Assembly (NCBI RefSeq): GCF_038502225.1
Contig: NC_091355.1
Coordinates: forward strand, 18,164,648-18,228,647
Direction of reading: 5' to 3'
DNA length: 64,000 bases
Source: Cherax quadricarinatus
Lineage: Eukaryota > Arthropoda > Malacostraca > Decapoda > Parastacidae
Of this stretch, positions 55,675 to 64,000 are shown one piece after another. Below the pieces are notes generated by a model that saw only the letters and a list, made by a program, of their open reading frames with translations, was not told the DNA's origin and made no database searches. The stretch's first letter is position 1. Every line of letters starts with the position of its first letter. A program made the position numbers and the translations under genes.

Positions 55675-55815
55675 GGGACTGATTACCTCATCTTTTGTAT
55701 ATAGTTCTACTGTCTTCCTATTATGTCCTAGAATCTGTATTGATAAAGCCACTGGATGGCGAAACGTCTACTACAATAAAGATATCCAGATGTTGCACAT
55801 GTGTCTTAACTTTCA
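55675..55815 (+). mobile_element. Penelope-type terminal repeat with hammerhead-like core
   Basis: Core at 55740-55765: TTGATAA, A, stem GCCA/TGGC with loop CTGGA, then GAAAC. C3 and G8 are replaced by U and A, which can still pair. Downstream ATCCAGATGTTGCACATGTG follows. A weaker relative sits at 55913-55955. Confidence 0.55.
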
Positions 55816-56212
55816 TATTGGGAAGTGTTCTTGGGAGGCGAAAAAATATGCCGCGATTTCCGAAATCATAGGGACCATCACTCATGAACTGTCTTTCTCT
55901 GTAATATACTGACGTTAGATAAAGCCATTCTCTTTCAAGAGCAGAAACGTCGAGGGAACGTTTCAGCCAAGCGCACACATCGCTGCTCGCTTAAGTATGA
56001 CTAATGAAATCGTAATAACATGAATGCAATCGTGTTATTGCGTTTCGCGAGTCGTAATAGCGGCGTTGAGGGGACTAAAAATAGAGCTCGCTACAGTCAC
56101 GCTGGTACGGAATTTGTCTGTAAAAAAAAAAAAACGAATTTGTGATCGCAGTGAGGCCCATGCTAACTTTCCTATGATGTATAGACATATACCTAGTTGG
56201 ATGAATCTTGTT

Positions 56213-56280
56213 TAAGCCAGCTGGTAAAGTGGTTAACTCACTGACCTATGGCTCACTAAAGGTTCAAACCCTACCCGTTT
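56213..56280 (+). mobile_element. tRNA-like SINE head
   Basis: AGCCAGCTGGTAAAGTGGTT resembles a tRNA A-box region. GGTTCAAACCC at 56257-56267 matches a B box. The two are spaced as in tRNAs, but no acceptor stem pairs well. Most likely a tRNA-derived SINE, not a functional tRNA. Confidence 0.5.
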
Positions 56281-56284
56281 CGCG

Positions 56285-56880
56285 ATGCCTATTCCGGTTA
56301 TAACTAATGGCACCCAGTATCATGTTTCGTTTATGAGGTCGTCGACAGACACGGGTTAGAGGGATTACCACGGATAGCTTATACTATAAATTAACATAAC
56401 AATTGAACAATGCACTGTTTGTATGTTTATTACAATCACTGTAGTCAGATGTATGAGTGATGATTATCTAAATGAGATTATTGGATAATTCCTACTTTGT
56501 GTATCATGTCAGCGTGACTGTGCAGTAAATGGCTCACATCGTTGTTAGCATAGCACCATCTTATATGTCTACTGTAATTTAATGAGTTATGTTTATGTCC
56601 AGAAAAATCTATTTCAAGTCCTTAACTGTGGGTATCATGTACGTATGATCATCGATGACTGTCCGTGTCCGTGACCTTGCTCATCAGTTATGTAGTTTAA
56701 TAGAAAAATTCTCCCTTTGTAGTAGAATTATAATTTTCTTTTGGTTCTCGCAATCGGAAAAGTTTGTTAATTAGCAAATAAGAGTGGATAATTAGCTCTG
56801 ATGTATACCTGGTAGAGACCAGTACCACCTAATAGCTAATTGCTAGGTAGTCAGGGATTAGCAACAATCTTGTAAATAAT
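56285..56880. other. Spacer without recognisable gene
   Basis: AT-rich, nothing recognised. Confidence 0.45.
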
Positions 56881-56883
56881 AGG

Positions 56884-57113
56884 ACGGTTACCTGGAGGTT
56901 ACCTGGGGGTTATTCCGGGGATCAACGCCCCCGCGGCCCGGTCCATGACCAGGCCTCCCGATGGATCAGGGCCTGATCAACTAGGCTGTTACTGCTGGCC
57001 GCACGCAGTCCAACGTACGAGCCACAGCCCGGCTGATCCGGCACTGACTTTAGGTATCTGTCCAGCTCTCTCTTGAAGGCAGCCAGGGGTAGATAGCTAT
57101 CAGCTAGAAACAT
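56884..57113 (-). pseudogene. Family C retrotransposon, 3' end
   Basis: Minus strand reads LPLAAFKRELDRYLKSVPDQ, QPGCGSYVGLRAASSNSLVD and AWSWTGPRGR, the C-terminus of family C. The 3' end has tandem CCAGGTAACCT units, as at 22658-22678. Strongly 5'-truncated but little mutated. Confidence 0.85.
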
Positions 57114-57119
57114 TAGCTT

Positions 57120-58265
57120 TAAGGAAGCTTCGGTTCGATATCATGTCCTCACCAGTTAAAATTCACCAGGAAATAAGCCCTAAAATCATCAATGACAGGG
57201 CAGCAAGTAGGATGATTGTGCAAGATTTATTATATAATTTATGTACATTGAAATATAATATGAAGTCTACTGTATGTTATGTATCATTACTGAACCTTTT
57301 ATAGCCCATATGCTAAGTTATACAAGTGAACAGCTAAGTTAACTTTAAGATTAACGTTAGAATTGCTAAGATATGACATATTTTCCAATCCTTGTATCTG
57401 TGTACTGTTTTGGAAAGCTGATAGCTAATAACTTACACGAGGCGTATTTAGTCAACGAGCTCAAGTCAGTATTTAAAATCGTCAGCTTTGCACTGACTAG
57501 GTTACTATAATCTCTGTAAAATCAAGGTATTTCTGTTTTCAGGAGGCACCTCTTCATTTTTAAAAATACTTAAGTTTATTTTCATGAGTGACACTAAGGT
57601 CAGGCAAAAGCATGAACAAATTCTTGACTCTTAAAAGACAATGGTAACTTCTCATCCAGTCTGGGAGCTACATAAAAGCTCTTTATGCAAATGATTTTCC
57701 CTCAAGAGCACGAGGTTCAGTCACTCTACAAAAGTCCGCAGCAATACACAGAAACATTCCCGAGCGTGATATAAAAGGTACAAGCATATCAGCAAGAGCG
57801 TTAGGTTCATTAATATGTTTAGATGTTAATAGACTGAGTTTAAATTTAATTCTTGCCTTATAAGGGAGTCAACGTAGCTCATACCAATAGGGACTAGTGG
57901 TAACTCCAGGTGGTTTAGCAAGCCAGATTGAGGTTGGGATAAATTGAAAGAATATTCCATCAAGCTGACACCAGTTTAGTGGAGTCAGTCTGGGGTTAAG
58001 AGAAACTTGAAAACAATATTTAATAAAGTAGTGAAATTCTTTACTTGCTAATTAAGTATTAATTTTTTACCGCAACATGAGCCTGTCAGTGGATGGGAGA
58101 AAGTAAAAATGAAGTGAAGTAGCAGGAAGAAAAAAATGGAATTGGACCAGAGCAAGAAAGCTTCCAGGATGGTTTTGATAGAGTAGGGTGACCCGAAATA
58201 CAGAATAAGCACTTTTGCTATAGCTATAAATCCACCACAGTGTTGTTAGAGGCGTGCCTATACTA
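57120..58265. other. Spacer without recognisable gene
   Basis: AT-rich, no long open frame and no repeat partner noticed. Confidence 0.45.
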
Positions 58266-58269
58266 CTGT

Positions 58270-59060
58270 TTAAAACTGGAAATAATCAAACCCCTCCTTC
58301 AGTGTTCAGACACTGCACTTCCCACCTCAAGGATTTAAATCCGGCTAACTGGTTTTATTGAATCCCTTCATAAATCTTACTTAGCTCATACTCCAACAGC
58401 ACGTCAAGTCATACAAATTACTTGCCTCCATCCACTCCTATCTAACACGCTCACGAATGCTTCCTGGATGTTTATGCTCCTCGCATACAAAACCTTTTAT
58501 TCCCTTCTTGCATCCTTTCCAGCACGAACCCTACCCCGCATTTCCTCCACTACAGACATTTACGCCCTCCAAGTCATCCTATTTTCTACAGTCCTCCCGA
58601 ACCACCTCAATATTCTCCAAGCTATGAATTTCCTGTATAATATATGAATCAATGCCCTCATACAAGACATCTCTGCTTGCAGTGGTTGATCAGGCTCTGA
58701 TCTGGTCACAGACCGGGCCGCGGGGGCGTAGTCTCTCCAGCTCCATCACACAACCCATGCTTTACACCCATAAAAGTGTGTTGGTACCACTATACATTCA
58801 CCCATTTTGGCCTATGTCTCAATAGACAACGTTTTTAATCTTCTTAGTTGCCGCAATACAACCCCTCATCTTTTTCCTCACGTCGGTTCTATGGTTCACT
58901 CCTAAATATCAGAACACATTCACTTACACTCCCTGCCTCTAATCTGATATCCACTCTTTCATTACCTATATTTTTTGTTACTCTCATCACTTTCCTCTTT
59001 CAAATGTTCACTTTTAACATACGCTTCCAAATTCGTCCACGAACCATTGTATCTAATATA
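58270..59060 (-). pseudogene. Old RTE relic with family C tail inserted
   Basis: Collinear with 23035-23840 (CTCCAACAGCACGTCAAGT, TCCTCGCATACAAAACC, TCTAATCTGATATCCACTC). At about 58676-58742 it is interrupted by GGTTGATCAGGCTCTGATC...CAGACCGGGCCGCGGGGGCG, a family C 3' end fragment. RTE sequence resumes on the other side, so the family C piece is younger. Confidence 0.7.
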
Positions 59061-59249
59061 CATATAAATCATAGATCACTTTACATATATTTATTATTAC
59101 TTAAATCATATATTTTGTCGATATACTCTGATTAAATTTAGCAGAGTTATGGCAAAAAAAAAAACAAAAAAAAAAAACAGTTTCATTCAAGCTATTTGAC
59201 AGAAAACGCCTTGATAAATAAACCAAAATCTCCTGTTCGGCTTAAATAT

Positions 59250-59412
59250 GTCGTGAAGAATTGGTAAAACTTGCGATTTTGGCTTAAATAGCAACGCTCT
59301 TCTTGCCGATTAAGGCAAGCGAAAATTTATGTATGCAATAATTTCGCAAAAATCATTCTGAATCCAACGAAGCAAAATATATTTCATTGTGTTTGTTTAT
59401 TTTTTAAATTAT
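59250..59412 (+). mobile_element. TIR element, left half
   Basis: GTCGTGAAGAATTGGTAAAA, CTTGCGATTTTGGCTTAAAT and the next 140 bp match the left half of the family. It stops at AAATTATT, where a reversed copy begins. Confidence 0.65.
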
Positions 59413-59414
59413 TG

Positions 59415-59752
59415 TCGTATAAGTAAAATTGGTCAATTAGCAAGAACTCATTTAAAATTAAGTACTTTCTGAAATTTTCTCTTATATTAATAATTTTGTA
59501 TCAAAGGAACCTTAGCAAACTTACCTAACCTTATTATCACAAACGCAATTTAATTTAACCTAATCCAACTAAATATATTTTAGATAAGTTTACAGTAATG
59601 TAATAATATACAAACACAATGAAATATATTTTTTTCGTTAGGCTGAAAAATATTTTTGCGAAATTACTGCATACACAAATTTTCGCTTGCCTTATTCGGC
59701 AAGAAGCGCGTTACTATTTAAGCCGAAATAGCAAGTTTAACCTATTCGACAC
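59415..59752 (-). mobile_element. TIR element, reversed near-complete copy
   Basis: Starts TCGTATAAGTAAAATTGGTC and ends GCAAGTTTAACCTATTCGAC, directly against (AC)n. With 59250-59412 it forms a head-to-head arrangement able to fold back. Confidence 0.7.
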
Positions 59753-59763
59753 ACACACACACG

Positions 59764-59803
59764 CCAGGAGCTAAGACTCGACCCCTGCAACCACAAATAG
59801 GTG

Positions 59804-59896
<93 letters not shown>

Positions 59897-60036
59897 GTAG
59901 TGGAGGCAGGAACCATACACAGTTTTAAGACGAGGTTTGATAAAGCTCATGGAGCGGGGAGAGAGAGGGCCTAGTAGCAACCGGTGAAGAGGCGGGGCCA
60001 GGAGCTAGGACTCGACCCCTGCAACCACAAATAGGT
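59764..60036 (+). mobile_element. Two family B 3' ends embedded in (AC)n
   Basis: 59764-59812 and 59898-60036 both end in CACAAATAGGTGAGTACA followed by AC repeats (59813-59897 and 60036 onward). The second, with TGGAGGCAGGAACCATACAC and GAGGCGGGGCCAGGAGCTAG, is the cleanest family B 3' end in the window. Confidence 0.8.
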
Positions 60037-60039
60037 GAG

Positions 60040-60677
60040 TACATACACACACCTAGAAATGAGGCACAAAAACAATCAGGGTTTTTCAAATAATTCATGG
60101 CAATTTTGGGTCAAGTGTATCCTTTGTTCTGGTAGAACCACGTCTGTCTTAAACCCACAATACACTGACGGTGGATCATCATCATTGTACAAGATTTACT
60201 AACAATGAAGTGAAACATAAATTGAAAAAATTAAGTTGGGTACGAGTCAAAAGTGTTCATCTAGGCCTCAGTCGCCCTGTTTTAACCTTCATGGCAAACA
60301 TTTTGCTGCTGCGTCAAGAACATGTTTGAAAAATAAATTGACTAGAGCCACTTTGCTTGGTAAAAACAAAAGGTCGACAAAGATTATCCACTCTCAACAA
60401 AAATTAAATTTTTATTTCCACATCCAAGCTATAAGCAAGGTTTCTGAGCACTTTTTAAACGCAGATAACAAAAATGTTCATATTTTCTCAATACGTCTAG
60501 TTTTCGGAATACAAGGGTTTTATATATTTTTTAAATTTAAAAATATTTAAGGCATAAATCACATGCCAGGAAAATCAATCGCGTAATTTAAACTAAAAAG
60601 CTCATCATATACTAACATAATATAATGACATTACAACAAGATGGTGATAGCAACTAATTTATTTTAAATGACGTAGC
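60040..60677. other. Spacer without recognisable gene
   Basis: AT-rich. The 104-codon frame at 60236-60550 has no recognisable feature. Confidence 0.4.
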
Positions 60678-60687
60678 TGATAAAATT

Positions 60688-60980
60688 CATCGACACCATG
60701 CCTAACCCTTCTAGGGTAGGGTAGGTGCCTGAGTCCGAGCCTTTAGCTCATAAGACTGTCATTCCCATTTGCCCCCTTGGGGCGGGGATGGCAGACCAGA
60801 GAGGCCTAGCTTGTGGCTAGGCCTGGGGACAGTTGGTCCCAAAGATGAGGAGGTACTTGTGCCTCCTCCCATGGGAGACTTAGGTCTCAGACACTCCCTA
60901 AAGAGGGAGCCAAGGCCGGGCCACCACTTGGAAAAGGCCCGGGCCGGGAGAATACCGGCGAATCTTTAATAATAATAAAA
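60688..60980 (+). mobile_element. SINE-A, tandem copy 1
   Basis: Starts CATCGACACCATGCC and ends CTTTAATAATAATAAAA. Flanked by TGATAAAATT at 60678-60687 and 60981-60990. Confidence 0.85.
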
Positions 60981-60990
60981 TGATAAAATT

Positions 60991-61287
60991 CATCGACACC
61001 ATGCCTAACCCTTCTAGGGTAGGGTAGGTGCCTGAGCCCGAGCCTTTAGCTCATAAGACTGTCATTCCCATTTGCCCCCTTGGGGCGGGGATGGCAGACC
61101 AGAGAGGCCTAGCTTGTGGCTAGGCCTGGGGACAGTTGGTCCCGAAGATGAGGAGGTACTTGTGCCTCCTCCCATGGGAGACTTAGGTCTCAGACACTCC
61201 CTGAAGAGGGAGCCAAGGCCGGGCCACCACTTGGAAAAGGCCCGGGCCGGGAGCATACCGGCTAATCTTTAATAATAATAATAATAA
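60991..61287 (+). mobile_element. SINE-A, tandem copy 2
   Basis: Same 5' end and (AAT)n tail. Flanked by TGATAAAATT at 60981-60990 and 61288-61297. It differs from copy 1 at only a few positions. A 66-codon frame present in both copies only reflects sequence identity. Confidence 0.85.
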
Positions 61288-61297
61288 TGATAAAATT

Positions 61298-61810
61298 GGC
61301 GGTGTATTTAATACGTTGTTATACAAAAAACACCTCAAACAGGTGTTTAAGTACTAAATTTTATCTCCAATTCATATAATATTTTTAAATAATTAAATTA
61401 TGAATAATTAACATATCTTTAAAATCTAACAGTGTTTCTCTTTATCAGGAATTATAATTGCAATGTTTGCAACACTCTTGGGCTCAATATTTTCAGATAT
61501 ATGTCAGAAAGCATTTACATATAAAATCTACAACTGATAAATTTATTAGTTTTTTTTCGATAACTACGGTCCATAGAGTATAAAAGTATTAAGAAACAAA
61601 CTAGAATATAAATTGAATTTTAACTCGGATTCGTGAATATGCGATTGATGCTCTTCCTGATTTTTTACTTGATTTTTACTCGTTACGCATTTGTTTTCCA
61701 CTTTTTTTTTCCAAGGAGGGAAAGCAGCTTTTCCCTTGACAAATATTTTAAGTGAATATTGTATTTTGAAACTACTGTATATCATTTTCCTGACCAAATA
61801 ATATCAACTT
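61298..61810. other. Spacer without recognisable gene
   Basis: AT-rich, nothing recognised. Confidence 0.45.
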
Positions 61811-64000
61811 AGAGTGCAACCACCCAGGGAGGTACTACCGTCCTGCCAAGTGAGTGTAAAACGAAAACCTGTAATTGTTTTACATGATGGTAGGATTGCT
61901 GGTGTCTCTTGTCTGTCTCATAAATATGCAAGATTACAGGTACGTCTTGGTACTTCTACTTACACTTTGGTCACACTAAACATACATGTACACGTTTATT
62001 TATACACACTCATCTGAGGTTTCTTTGATTTTATCTTAATAGTTCTTGGTCTTGTTACTTTTCCTTGTATATCCATGGGGAAGTGGAATAAGAATCATTC
62101 CTCCGTAAGCCATGCGTGTTGTAAAAGTCAACTAAAATGCCGGGAACAATGGGCTAGTAACTCCTTTTCCTGTAAAAATTACTAAAAAGAATAAGAAGAA
62201 AATTGTCAACGAAGGAAGTCTGAATGTGCGATGTTGTGCGAATGATAAGAAAGAGATGATTGTGGTTATGAATGAGACGAAGCTGGATGTCCTGGCTTTA
62301 AGTGAAACAAAGCTGAATGGGGTGGGAGAGTTTCAGTGGAGAGGAATAAATGGGATTAGGTCAGGGGTTTCTAATAGAGTTAGAGCTAAAGAAGGAGTAG
62401 CAATAATGTTGAAGGATAAGCTATGGCAGGGAAAAAAAGGACTATATATGTATTAATTCAATGATTATATGGAGTAAAATAAAGGTTGGAAGTGAGAAGT
62501 GGATTATAGTAAGCGTATATGCCCCTGGGGAAGAGAGGAGTATAGAGGAGAAAGAGATTTTGGGAAATGTTGAGTGAATGCGTGGGGAGTTTTGAATCAA
62601 GTGTGAGAGTAATTGTGGTTGGGGATTTTAATGCTAAAGTGGGTAAAAATGTTGTGGAGGGAGTAGTAGGTAAATTTGGGGTGCCAAGGGTAAATGAAAA
62701 TGGGGAGCTTTTAATTGGGCTATGTGTAGAAAGAGGTTTGGTAATAAGTAATACATATTTTATGAAAAAGAGGATAAATAAATAAACAGGGTATGACGTA
62801 GCACGTAATGAAAGTAGTCTGTTAGATTATATATTAGTGGATAAAAGGTTGATGGGTAGGCTCCAGGATGTACATGTTTATAGAGGGGCAACTGATATAT
62901 CGGATCATCTAGTTGTAGCTACAGTTAGAGTAAGAGGTAAATGGGATAAGAGGAAAATGGCAACAACAAGTAAGAGGGAGGTGAAAATGTATAAAGTAAG
63001 AGAGGAGGAAGTTCGGGTGAAATATAAGCAACTATTGGCAGAATGGTAGGCTGGTTCAGGTATGAGTAGTGAGGGGGTTGAAGAGGGTTGGAATAGTTTT
63101 AAAAATGCAGTATTAGAATGTGGGCCAGAAGTTTGTGGTTATAGGAGGGTGGGTGCAGGAGGGAAGAGGAGTGATTGGTGGAATGAAGTAAAGAAAGTGA
63201 TAAAAGAGAAAAATGTAGCTAATGAGAGGTATTTACAAAGCAGAAGTGTTATAAGAAGAGCAGAGTATATGGAGAGTAAAAGAAAAGTGAAGAGAGTGGT
63301 GAGAGTACAAAAGGAGAGCAGATGATAGAGAGGGAGAGGCACTGTCAAGAAATTTTAATGAAAATAAGAAAAAACTTTTGAAATGAGTTAAACAAGTTAA
63401 GAAAGCCTAGGGAACAAATGGATTTGTCAGTTAAAAACTGAGTAGGGGAGTAGTAGATGGGGAGATGGAGGTTTTGGGTAGATGGCGAGAATATTTTGAG
63501 GAACTTTTAAATGTCGATGAAGAGAGGCGGTAATTTCATTCGCTGGCCAGGGAGGTATACTATCTTTTAGGAGTGAAGAAGAACAGGATGTGAGTGTGGG
63601 GGAGGTGCGTGAGGCATTACGTAGAATGAAAGGGGGTAAAGCAGCTGGAACTGATGGGATCATGACAGAAATGTTAAAAGCAGGGGGGGATATAGTGTTG
63701 GAGTGGTTGGTATTTTTGTTTAATAAATGTATGAAAGAGGGGAAGGTACCTAGGGATTGGCAGAGAGCGTGTATAGTCCCTTTCTATGAAGAGAAGGGGG
63801 ACAAAAGAGATTGTAAAAATTATAGAGGAATAAGTTTAGTGAGTATACCAGGAAAAGTGTACGGTAGGGTTATTATTGAAAGAATTAGAGGTAAGACAGA
63901 ATGTAGAATTGTGGATGAGCAAGGAGGTTTTAGAGTGGGTAAGGGATGCGTATATCAAGTGTTTACATTGAAGCATATATATGAGCAGTATTTAGATAAA
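61811..64000 (+). pseudogene. RTE retrotransposon, 5' UTR, endonuclease and start of RT (runs off window)
   Basis: The 5' leader 61811-62165 matches the short derivative at 35560-36063. The AP endonuclease follows in broken frames: LDVLALSETKLNG (Glu, 62287-62325), VIVVGDFNAKVGKNV (62612-62655) and DISDHLVVATVRV (62895-62935). The linker at 63062-63325 reads NEVKKVIKEKNVANERYLQS. From about 63600 the frame is open to the window edge with the RT entry: RRMKGGKAAGTDGIM, VPRDWQRACIVPFYEEKGDK, CKNYRGISLVSIPGKVYGRV and VDEQGGFRVGKGC. Stops near 62456, 62785 and 63325 and at least one frameshift disable it. The catalytic palm lies beyond 64000. Confidence 0.88.

Noticed and set aside
56213..56280. 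Functional tRNA gene
   Set aside because: B-box-like and A-box-like stretches are present, but acceptor stem pairing fails and the sequence resembles a SINE head.

Overview
The window looks like gene-free, repeat-dominated DNA of an arthropod, most likely a decapod crustacean such as a crayfish. That assignment is an inference from the repeat style: long (AT)n and (GT/AC)n tracts, and several non-LTR retrotransposon families, one of which ends in ...AATAGGTGAGTAC(AC)n. I found no convincing host exon, tRNA, rRNA, CRISPR or bacterial-style gene. All recognisable protein-coding matter is transposable-element sequence, nearly all of it broken by stops, frameshifts or truncation.

Layout. 1-1.7 kb: a TIR element end, an RTE fragment between (AT)n tracts, and three 3' ends of a Jockey/CR1-like family here called B. 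1.7-9 kb: AT-rich DNA with a decayed array of a recurring box (about 120-150 bp spacing), SINE-like elements with clear target-site duplications (SINE-A, SINE-B) and a fold-back. 9.2-9.9 kb: a Penelope-like relic with a GIY-YIG nuclease. 11-18.7 kb: pieces of family B in alternating orientation, then a polypurine tract (18.8-20.1 kb) and minisatellites. 20.8-22.7 kb: another Jockey/CR1-like element (family C). 22.9-25.9 kb: RTE 3' half, two TIR elements, palindromic tRNA-like elements. 25.7-28.5 kb: Penelope-type terminal repeats with hammerhead-ribozyme-like cores, and CR1 tails. 29.1-33.2 and 36.3-40.0 kb: two closely related CR1 elements on the minus strand. Their ORF1 carries a coiled coil (copy 1) and an SGNH/GDSL esterase; ORF2 carries an AP endonuclease and a reverse transcriptase. 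40.0-41.6 kb: the 3' half of a retrotransposon with a C-terminal CCHC plus restriction-like endonuclease module. 42.4-42.8 kb: a perfect palindrome with 216-bp arms. 43-60 kb: old relics of the same families separated by AT-rich spacer. 60.7-61.3 kb: two tandem SINE-A copies sharing a target site. 61.8-64 kb: the 5' half of an RTE element running off the window.

How the parts relate. The autonomous families (CR1, RTE, B, C, the REL-type element and Penelope) appear as one or two fuller copies plus many older fragments, so the window can be read as layered insertions. Two families appear to seed microsatellites at their 3' ends: B with (AC)n and RTE with (AT)n. The least explained signals are the periodic decayed box, the hammerhead-like cores with a compensatory core substitution, the perfect palindrome, and a short RTE derivative joining a 5' UTR to a 3' tail.
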